Origin: Isotricha intestinalis
Lineage: Eukaryota > Ciliophora > Litostomatea > Vestibuliferida > Isotrichidae
Assembly: GCA_023807065.1 (NCBI GenBank)
Contig: JAJJLU010004359.1
Location: 1 to 14,297 of the forward strand
Direction: 5' to 3'
DNA: 14,297 nt
Shown here: positions 6,824 through 14,297 of the stretch, one piece after another
How the letters are laid out: each line of letters begins with the position of its first letter
Numbering within the stretch: position 1 is the first letter of the stretch
Notes under the pieces: model-generated
Seen by the model: only the letters and a program-made list of their open reading frames with translations
Told to the model about the DNA's origin: nothing
Database searches by the model: none
Made by a program: the position numbers and the translations under genes

Positions 6824-7582
6824 AAAATCAAAAAAAAAGAAAAATTAACAATAAATTCAAGTATTATTAAGCATTAAAAAAATTATGCTAAATTATTTAC
6901 AGATCTTAATAAATATTTTATTTATTATTTCTTTACCTTAATATATCATTTCTTTCTGTAATAATTAAAAAAAGTCTCTTTTATATAATTATTCAGATTT
7001 GTGTTTAATGATTTACTTAATTATATATGTTTCTTCTCCTATTATTTCTTTAGATTTTCTCATATCTATTTGTGATTTAAAATCATTCTTCTTTTAAATT
7101 CTCTAAATTTTGAAAATATTCTTAATTTCATTTTTATTCATTCTTCTAAATTGGAAAATTATTTTAAATTTCTTCATACTTTTTTTTGAAAAAAATAAAA
7201 ATACATATCATGTAATTATTTTATTTTACTTAATAAATAATATCTCACAAAAATAAAACTAATATTCCAAAATAGACATTTGATATAATTAACAAATATA
7301 TTTTTGATTAAATTATCATGATTTTTTAAGAATAAATAATATATGAAATAAAAATATTAAATAAAAGATTTAATCATTTGAAATTTCAACAAAATAAAAA
7401 TTAAATAAAATTAGTGTGAAATAAATTTAAAATTATATTTACCGTAGATTTAGAGATTTTTTTAAAGAATTCAAATAAAAAAAATTGAAATTGACAAAAA
7501 CAAGATTAAATAAAACAAATTAAAATTTACTAAATAAATTGTTGAATAATATATAATAAATGTTATATAAAAATATTTAAAT
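6824..7582. other. 759-bp region without a callable gene
   Basis: It lies between the 3' end of the coiled-coil gene and the 3' end of the giant surface-protein gene, so it holds two convergent 3' flanks. Base composition shifts from A-rich to T-rich at about 6900-7190, as a minus-strand coding region would show here. On that strand short helix-like fragments appear (a 26-codon open stretch at 7016-7093 containing MRKSKEIIGEETY), broken by stops and frame changes. From 7200 to 7582 I see only A/T-rich sequence with nothing recognisable. Confidence 0.5.
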
Positions 7583-10500
7583 TTATTTAAAAAAAAATTT
7601 AAAAATTTCATTCTCGAAATCATTCATTTTGAAGAATATCATTAATATAATAGAAAAAATCATCATTTTTAATATATTAAACAAAACAATAAAAGTGAAA
7701 AACCTAATAAATAAATCTTCAATTGTTTCAGGGTATATTGAACAAAATTGTGTTACAGAAATAAAAAAGAAAGTCATTAAAATAATAGATATTATTATTA
7801 AATAAGAAAAAATTGGTGTTATTTTTTCAATAAGATAAAAAGCAAAACCTATTCCATAATAACCAATAAATGAAATTAATATAAATATAATAATTGGTAA
7901 TAATTGACTTTTAAATTCAAACAAAATTCTGTTTTTATTAGTAAAATATTTTTCTGAAATATAATTTTGATGTATTGATAAACTGCAAATATAGAATGAT
8001 AATGATAGAATAAATATTAAATGTAATAAAAATTTAATCATTTTTTGGTTTTTCATTTTTGAAAATTTACAAAAAATGAATTTTTCAATTATTATTTCTT
8101 TATAAAAAGAAAAAAATGTTTTATTTTCTTCAATTTTTTTATTGTCTTGATCTTCGTAATTTTTTTCATTGTATTTTTCAATTATTTTTATTTCATTTAC
8201 TTGAATAATATTTGATGCACTTTCATGTTCATATTCTTTATTTACAGATTGTGCTCTAAACTTTATAGGAGGATTTCTTTGTACTGCTTTAATTTGTTTT
8301 TTATCCATCACAAAATATAATATTGATAAAAATATTTGCATTATCAATAAAATTAAAGAGAAATAAAATCCTCCATTACTCTTTAATTTTTTTGATTCTA
8401 ACTTACATCCTAAATATTTAAAGTAGTCTTTTATTTTTGATGATGTTGATAGCTTTTTAAATATTGTATTTAAAATACCATCATCTTCAGAAAACTCTAT
8501 GTTTTCTTGCATTTCACAATTACAATTATATATTAAATCTTCATAAAAAATATTAGTTAAGGTACAACTGTTTCCACATATTTTTTCTTTATTTAATAAT
8601 AATAATAATTTTCTATCTTTAAGAGGAATATCATAATGATTTGTTGATAATGGTTCACAAATATCATTAAATATTCTTTCATTTTCATCGAAAATATTTA
8701 TCTTTTTTTTCTCAAAAGTTTTAATTAATTCAATTGTTTTAGAATTATTAATAAATGAATTTGTTAAATTTTTTTCAATTATATAATTTGAATATATTTT
8801 TTGAATATTTACTTCTTCAGTTTCATTTGTAAATACTTTAAATGATGTTTTTTTATTTATGTTGTCCTTAATTATGACTTTATAAAGTGAATTTAAATCA
8901 TTATTTAATTCTTCTAATATTCTCATATCATTTTTTTTTGAGGATTCTAAGAAATAAAATGTAATAAAATTATTTTTTAATAATATTTCTGTACAAATAT
9001 CATCATTATATATTGATATATTATATTCATTATTTGGTCCTATAATAATAATAGCTGTACTAGTTTCTTGTTCATTTAAAAATTTAATATGTTGTTCAAA
9101 TGTAACAGAATCTAAAGATAAATCTTCATATATAATTTTTAATTTACATTCTAAATCTCCAATACATTTATTTCTTTTAAAATGAAATTGTTCAACACAT
9201 TCATCACAAGTTTCTCCATTTGTACATATTTTACAATAATTTATACAATTTTTAAATAAATAATTATTATCTTCATCTTTAGTCAAATAATATGTGTTTA
9301 ATTTTTCATTAATATTATAGCATTTATTCCTTGAATTAATTAGTCCATAATTATCATTACATGTATTACATTTAATATTTCCATTGTTTTCTGAACATAT
9401 ATTACAATAATCAATTTCATGATCACAAGATGTATAATGAATTTGATTATCTGTTGTAAAATAATGTTCTATTGGGATTAAAGAATCAATTTTTATACAT
9501 TTTGATAAATCTGAATTAAGTAATGTATAGTTATTTTTGCATTTTTCACATTTATTTGTTTTGTAGGCTTCATTACAATGAATTACTCCTCCTTCACAAT
9601 TATAATAATTAATTCCATTATCTTCTGAACAATAATTTGTCAAATCATCTTGAGAATAACATTTAGAATGATCATCATTTAAAAATGAATAATTATCTTC
9701 ACATAAAGTACATGTTTTGTTATTCAAACATTGTTTACAATTATCAATAAAATAATTACAAGGATAATAATCAGTGTTATTTATTTTAACATATTCATTT
9801 CCAAATTCATTAATTTCTTCCTCACTGAAACAATAAGAATAATTATTAAAAATCCTTGCAAAAGGATTTTCACAAAGAATACAATAATCTTTTGATTCAC
9901 AAATTTGACAATGGGAAACTCCTCTTTTACATGGATAATATATTATTCCTTTATCATCATGAATAGAATAATATTCTTTATTATTATTATCTTTTAAACA
10001 ATGTCTACTTTTGTCTAATTCTTCTGCTAATAATCCTGTGTTACAAAGAGTACAGATATTTTCAGAAATACAAAAAATACAATTTTCCATTAAATCAGAA
10101 CATTTTCTTTGATTCCCATCTTTATCAATAACATATTGATTTCCTATACTTTGATTCCAATCACATTTACTATGATCATCTTTTAATATATAATAATTGG
10201 AACATTTTGTACAATAAGTTGAATTTAAACATTCTTCACATCCTGTTATCACTTTATGACATGATTTATAATGATATTCATCTTCTTTATAATATTGATT
10301 ATTTAAATTTTCAATTGAATTACATTGGGTATAATCTTCGTCTAATAAAGTATATTTTTCTTTACATTGAATACAATGATTTCCACTATAACATTTTTCA
10401 CAATTATTCACTCCTTTATAATCACATTTATAATATTCTAAGTCATTTTTTTTATAATAATTGTATTCTTCAAGTGTATTTTCATTGATACATAAATTAT

Positions 10501-13500
10501 AATTTTCATTTATAAAATAATAGTTGTTTTCACATTTTGTACATTTATTTCCGTTATTTAAGCATTTTTCACAATTTTCAATCTTTTCAGAACATTTATA
10601 ATAATTTTTACCTTCATTGTTTGTATAATACGAATTATTATTTTTATAATTATCTTCTAATTTGCATTTAGAATTATCATTACTAATTATTGAATAACCT
10701 TTTTCACATTCAGAACAATTCTCTTTTTTAATATTTAAATAAGTTTTACAATTTTCAATTACATTGTAATAACAAATATAATGTAAATCATTTTCTTTTT
10801 CACAATTATTATTGTCAATATCATTTTCATTAATACATTTATTTAAATCATTATTTATAGTGACAAAATCATTAAAACATTCAATACAAGTTTTTTCATC
10901 TGAACATCTTTTACAATTATTAATCAAATTATAACAAGTATAATAATTAATCCCATTATCATTAGAATAATATTCATCATTATTTTCATAATTTTTTGAT
11001 TCTAAGCATTTTGAATAATCCCTATCTAAAAGAGTATAATTTTCTTGACATTTAGAACATATATTTTTCCCTTGACAAGTTAAACAATTATCAATTTGTT
11101 TTGAACAAGTATAATAATGATATCCATCATCTGTATAATATAAAGTTGTATTTAAAGTATTTAACTCTTCACAATTTTCATCATCAACAACAACAAATCC
11201 AGCTTTACATTCATTACATATTTTTTCTGAAGAACATTTATCACATCCACTAATTAAATAATTACAAGAATAATAATGAATTCCATTATCCGGAGTATAA
11301 TATTTTTTACTATTTTTATAGTCATATTTTATTTCTGAGCATTCTTTAGTATTATTATTATATATTGTATAATCTTCAATACATTCATTACAATTGTCTT
11401 CTTCTGATGATTTACAATATAAAATATTTCCTGAACAAGATACATAATTTTTTCCATTTTCAATTTCACATATTTCATTGTTATTTATATTTTCACATTT
11501 TGAATTATCCCAATTTATAAAGCCAAAACCATCTTTACATTTTTCACATTTATTTGTATTTATACAACTATCACAATTTGGAAAATAAAAACTACAAGGA
11601 TAATATTTTTTTTCATTACTATCAGGATATAGAAGATACTTTTTTTTATCAATATTATCTTCAAAAACACATTTTGAAGTTAAATCTTCTTCAAATAATA
11701 AAGCATAATAATTTAAGCAACTTAGACAAATATTTTGATTTGAACATTGTCTACAATTATTAAGAGCCATATAACAAGGATAATAAATATTCCTTGATAT
11801 GTTTAAATAATATTCATTATTTAATGTAGATATATCTTTACAAATGAAAGAGTTATCATTTTCATAAATAACAACATTATTCCCAATACAATTAGTACAA
11901 ATATTACATCCTTTACAATAAATACAATTACTCATTTCTTCACTACAATTTTTGATAACTCCATTTGAGTTGACACAAGTTTTTTCTCCTATACTTTCTT
12001 TTGGATAACATTTTTTTCCATATAATTCATAATTTTCAATACATTTTGAACAATTTGAATCTGAAGTACATTCTTCACATCCATAATCACTACATTTTTT
12101 ATAACAATCGTTTGTTTTAAAATAAGTATTTTCAAAAATATTAATTTGATGACAAAAATTATTCTCATCACAAATTAATCCATAATTATTTTTACATGAA
12201 TTACAATAACTTTTATTTGAACAAGTTTCACAATTATTAACACCTTTATTACAAGAATAATAATTATATTGATCAAATTTAAATATTTTATTTCCATATG
12301 TATTAATCAAATTATTTTCTTCATTACATTGAGTATAATCTTGATCAAGAAAAAAAAAATTTGAATAACATTGATTACATATTGTTCCATTATTTGAACA
12401 AATATTACAATTAGAAATTTTTGTATCACAATTATAATAATGAATTCCTGAATCATTTGTAAATGTTGTATTTCCTAAACTACTTTTGAGAATACAATTA
12501 TTTGGATTATTATTTAAAATAGTATAATTATTAGAACATTTTTTACATTCATTTATATTATTTGGACATTCTTCACAATTTTGGACTATACATTTATTAT
12601 AACATTTATTTCCTTGATTATATTGATAATTATTAATCTCATTTTCAGTTATACATATTATCAAGTTTTGATTACATAAAGTAATTGAATTAAATCCGTT
12701 TTCACATTTTGTACATATTCCTTCATCTGAACATTCAGAACAATGAGAATTGTTTTGATTACACGAACGAAATATATCAGAATTTGGATCATAATATATT
12801 CCAGGAATATCTTCAACATCTAAATCGTCTTCACATCTTGGATTTGCATAATCATATACAAAAATATATTCTTCATAACATTCTTTACAATATGTATTAT
12901 TATCACATCTTTTACAATTTGGGATTAGATATGAACATGATTTATATGTTATACCATCCAAAGATAAATATTGATCATTATTAATTGAATCATATGTCAT
13001 ACAAGAATTATCATTAACGAGATAATATCCAGAATTACATTTAGTACATTTTTCTTTACTTGAACATTCTTTACAATTAGACATTGCATTATAACAATGA
13101 AAATATTTTAAATTATCTAAAGTATAATATTCTGCTAAATTATAATTATTTTTAGATTGACATATCTTATCATCTTCAATAAAAATATAATTATTTTTGC
13201 ATTTATAGCATCCATCATAATTATATTTTTCACAATAAGGATTTAAATTTTTATTAAAATAACAGTCTCCATCTTCTAAATAAAATCCAGTTTTACACTG
13301 ATTACATTTTGTCTTAGTACATTTAACACATCCTGTAAAATCTGCATCACATCTTGAATATTCTTCATTTCCAAGACTGAAATAAGTTCCAGAAGCAGCT
13401 TTTTCACAAAAATAATAAGGCTCAATAAATAATTTATAATCAGAAGGACATAAATTACAATAATTTTTCCCATAACATCCAGAACAATTAATAGAACAAG

Positions 13501-14297
13501 GTCCTTCACCTGTTTCATCAAGAGGAGGAGAAATAACACTTCCAGGACTAGCACTATTAAGTGTTGTTTGAATAGTATAATCATAAGTCCAAGTATTAAT
13601 TTTAGGTTTAGATTTCTTATTAATACAATCAAATATGGAATTACAATAAACTTCACCAGTACAAATTAAATTATAATCAGGACATAAAACAGGACCTTCA
13701 GTATCTTTTGGTCTTATTAATCCTCCACTTCTAGGACAAGCAACATTATTACCTTCATCAAGTACTAAATATAAATATTTTCTAGTGCATATTGCTTTTA
13801 CACATACTGGTGTATATGGTTTACCTGAATTTCCAGTTCCTGAAGCAGAAGCTTTTGTCAAAACACATATTGATTCAGGAGAATACTTTTCACCATATGC
13901 ATAATGATGGTATGTGCTTGATGCACATGAAGTTGGGAAATAATTTTTTGAATATAATAAATCATCATCAAATATTTCTACATTTTTAGTTACTATTGGA
14001 CAATTATCAGCATAATTATTTTCTTTAATATATTTACCATACCCTAATCTGAATGGAGAACAATTTAATTTTCCTGAATTATACATAAAATCATTACTAA
14101 AAACTGAACTAAATGAAGTACAACTTGTTTCTAAAAAAGAACATCCTCTTCCTTTACCACTTCTAAATAATCCACCAGTATATTTTTTAGTTTCATACCA
14201 ACCTGTATCTTCAAATAAAGCTAAGGTAATTTCTGATAAAGTAAAATCAATTCGATCTACTAAAGATACCATTAAATCACCATTCATTATTCTACTT
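7583..14297 (-). CDS. Giant leishmanolysin-like (M8) surface protein: metalloprotease C-terminal region, about 27 Cys-rich repeats, multi-pass membrane tail; 5'-truncated by the window
   Basis: The frame is open to the right edge, so the true start is outside; the numbers below count from Met at 14287. Residues 1-57 match the end of the leishmanolysin catalytic domain: MNGDLM at the Met-turn, SEITLALFEDTGWY (18-31) and GCSFLETSC (48-56). The HExxH zinc site and third His would lie upstream, so activity cannot be judged. A further Cys-containing region (57-255, with CPDYNLIC) completes the M8 part. Residues about 264-1714 hold about 27 units averaging 54 residues, of the form YYxC...NCxxCs...CxxCx..Y...C, a furin/EGF-like extracellular scaffold with many N-glycosylation sequons. 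Residues about 1715-1970 include FNDIC (Cys1877), a DRK segment, CGNSC (1904-1908) and CNC (1922-1924), a module I recall preceding membrane tails in ciliate surface proteins. Hydrophobic segments follow at about 1974-1994, 2085-2105, 2129-2151, 2156-2180 and 2189-2215, with a charged cytosolic loop after the first. It is probably a plasma-membrane protease or surface coat protein. No intron is needed in 6.7 kb. Confidence 0.85.
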   Translation of the reverse strand, partial: SRIMNGDLMVSLVDRIDFTLSEITLALFEDTGWYETKKYTGGLFRSGKGRGCSFLETSCTSFSSVFSNDFMYNSGKLNCSPFRLGYGKYIKENNYADNCPIVTKNVEIFDDDLLYSKNYFPTSCASSTYHHYAYGEKYSPESICVLTKASASGTGNSGKPYTPVCVKAICTRKYLYLVLDEGNNVACPRSGGLIRPKDTEGPVLCPDYNLICTGEVYCNSIFDCINKKSKPKINTWTYDYTIQTTLNSASPGSVISPPLDETGEGPCSINCSGCYGKNYCNLCPSDYKLFIEPYYFCEKAASGTYFSLGNEEYSRCDADFTGCVKCTKTKCNQCKTGFYLEDGDCYFNKNLNPYCEKYNYDGCYKCKNNYIFIEDDKICQSKNNYNLAEYYTLDNLKYFHCYNAMSNCKECSSKEKCTKCNSGYYLVNDNSCMTYDSINNDQYLSLDGITYKSCSYLIPNCKRCDNNTYCKECYEEYIFVYDYANPRCEDDLDVEDIPGIYYDPNSDIFRSCNQNNSHCSECSDEGICTKCENGFNSITLCNQNLIICITENEINNYQYNQGNKCYNKCIVQNCEECPNNINECKKCSNNYTILNNNPNNCILKSSLGNTTFTNDSGIHYYNCDTKISNCNICSNNGTICNQCYSNFFFLDQDYTQCNEENNLINTYGNKIFKFDQYNYYSCNKGVNNCETCSNKSYCNSCKNNYGLICDENNFCHQINIFENTYFKTNDCYKKCSDYGCEECTSDSNCSKCIENYELYGKKCYPKESIGEKTCVNSNGVIKNCSEEMSNCIYCKGCNICTNCIGNNVVIYENDNSFICKDISTLNNEYYLNISRNIYYPCYMALNNCRQCSNQNICLSCLNYYALLFEEDLTSKCVFEDNIDKKKYLLYPDSNEKKYYPCSFYFPNCDSCINTNKCEKCKDGFGFINWDNSKCENINNNEICEIENGKNYVSCSGNILYCKSSEEDNCNECIEDYTIYNNNTKECSEIKYDYKNSKKYYTPDNGIHYYSCNYLISGCDKCSSEKICNECKAGFVVVDDENCEELNTLNTTLYYTDDGYHYYTCSKQIDNCLTCQGKNICSKCQENYTLLDRDYSKCLESKNYENNDEYYSNDNGINYYTCYNLINNCKRCSDEKTCIECFNDFVTINNDLNKCINENDIDNNNCEKENDLHYICYYNVIENCKTYLNIKKENCSECEKGYSIISNDNSKCKLEDNYKNNNSYYTNNEGKNYYKCSEKIENCEKCLNNGNKCTKCENNYYFINENYNLCINENTLEEYNYYKKNDLEYYKCDYKGVNNCEKCYSGNHCIQCKEKYTLLDEDYTQCNSIENLNNQYYKEDEYHYKSCHKVITGCEECLNSTYCTKCSNYYILKDDHSKCDWNQSIGNQYVIDKDGNQRKCSDLMENCIFCISENICTLCNTGLLAEELDKSRHCLKDNNNKEYYSIHDDKGIIYYPCKRGVSHCQICESKDYCILCENPFARIFNNYSYCFSEEEINEFGNEYVKINNTDYYPCNYFIDNCKQCLNNKTCTLCEDNYSFLNDDHSKCYSQDDLTNYCSEDNGINYYNCEGGVIHCNEAYKTNKCEKCKNNYTLLNSDLSKCIKIDSLIPIEHYFTTDNQIHYTSCDHEIDYCNICSENNGNIKCNTCNDNYGLINSRNKCYNINEKLNTYYLTKDEDNNYLFKNCINYCKICTNGETCDECVEQFHFKRNKCIGDLECKLKIIYEDLSLDSVTFEQHIKFLNEQETSTAIIIIGPNNEYNISIYNDDICTEILLKNNFITFYFLESSKKNDMRILEELNNDLNSLYKVIIKDNINKKTSFKVFTNETEEVNIQKIYSNYIIEKNLTNSFINNSKTIELIKTFEKKKINIFDENERIFNDICEPLSTNHYDIPLKDRKLLLLLNKEKICGNSCTLTNIFYEDLIYNCNCEMQENIEFSEDDGILNTIFKKLSTSSKIKDYFKYLGCKLESKKLKSNGGFYFSLILLIMQIFLSILYFVMDKKQIKAVQRNPPIKFRAQSVNKEYEHESASNIIQVNEIKIIEKYNEKNYEDQDNKKIEENKTFFSFYKEIIIEKFIFCKFSKMKNQKMIKFLLHLIFILSLSFYICSLSIHQNYISEKYFTNKNRILFEFKSQLLPIIIFILISFIGYYGIGFAFYLIEKITPIFSYLIIISIILMTFFFISVTQFCSIYPETIEDLFIRFFTFIVLFNILKMMIFSIILMIFFKMNDFENEIFKFFFK
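9146..13510 (-). repeat. Cys-rich repeat array, about 27 diverged protein units
   Basis: Units recur about every 48-60 codons (average about 54). The core is Tyr-Tyr-x-Cys, then x-Asn-Cys-x-x-Cys, then Cys-x-x-Cys-x-x-x-(Tyr/Phe), then a loop ending in a single Cys, often after Asp-Tyr-Ser-Lys. The units have diverged at DNA level, and no near-identical copies are visible, so the array is old or under diversifying change. Units 6-7 and 9-10 share a variant CYxKC form. Confidence 0.85.

Noticed and set aside
7016..7093. 26-codon open stretch on the minus strand as a gene
   Set aside because: Closed by stops at both ends, no start, no recognised family; only noted as a possible relic.
9146..13510. 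CRISPR-like or satellite array
   Set aside because: The periodicity is at protein level (Cys spacing) in one open frame; the DNA units are diverged and unequal in length.
10207..13989. Several plus- and minus-strand ORFs of 60-126 codons inside the giant gene
   Set aside because: All overlap the 2234-codon frame, lack motifs, and have the Leu/Ile/Tyr/His-heavy composition expected of alternate frames of this sequence.
1..14297. Ciliate code with TAA/TAG as glutamine
   Set aside because: Complete genes end at TAA or TGA at family-appropriate places, and Gln is written CAA throughout.
1..14297. tRNA, rRNA, transposase or integrase genes
   Set aside because: No cloverleaf-type G+C-rich segment, rRNA core or mobile-element protein motif was seen on either strand.

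Overview
The window is nuclear DNA from an extremely A+T-rich, gene-dense protist. Proteins are rich in Asn, Lys and Ile, glutamine is written CAA, and genes end in TAA or TGA, so the Paramecium/Tetrahymena code (TAA/TAG = Gln) is not in use. The one gene with clear introns has very small ones (25-34 nt, GTAT...AG). Products resembling DZIP1 (basal body/transition zone) and SF-assemblin (striated rootlet) point to a ciliated or flagellated cell. A giant Cys-rich, multi-pass surface protein with a leishmanolysin-type metalloprotease front is a ciliate-like architecture. A ciliate with a near-standard code is my best guess, but the sequence does not prove it.

Layout, left to right. At 1-299 there is A/T-rich sequence with at most a 29-codon orphan ORF. 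At 300-1228 (+) is a secreted gamma-glutamyl hydrolase-fold protein that lacks the nucleophilic Cys and has a one-base frame break near 1078. At 1463-2494 (+) is a probable lipid-anchored CAP-superfamily protein. At 2558-3487 (-) is a DZIP1-like protein whose tail is encoded by a 93-bp tandem repeat. At 3529-5142 (+) is a DEAD-box RNA helicase, perhaps of the DDX20/Gemin3 type. At 5272-6018 (-) is an EF-hand protein. At 6073-6823 (+) is a four-exon coiled-coil protein, probably SF-assemblin-like. At 6824-7582 no gene can be called. At 7583-14297 (-) is the 3' part of a gene for a giant leishmanolysin-like surface protein: metalloprotease C-terminal region, about 27 Cys-rich repeats, a conserved membrane-proximal Cys module and a multi-pass membrane tail. 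Its catalytic HExxH lies beyond the right edge.

The genes do not form one pathway. What they share is tight packing: two divergent pairs have only 41 and 54 bp between start codons, and two convergent pairs have 63 and 129 bp between stops. The two divergent spacers share an almost identical A/T block. Two one-base frame inconsistencies (in the hydrolase and at intron 2 of the coiled-coil gene) suggest either residual assembly indels or real lesions. Family calls come from motif reading and memory of the families; no searches were run.
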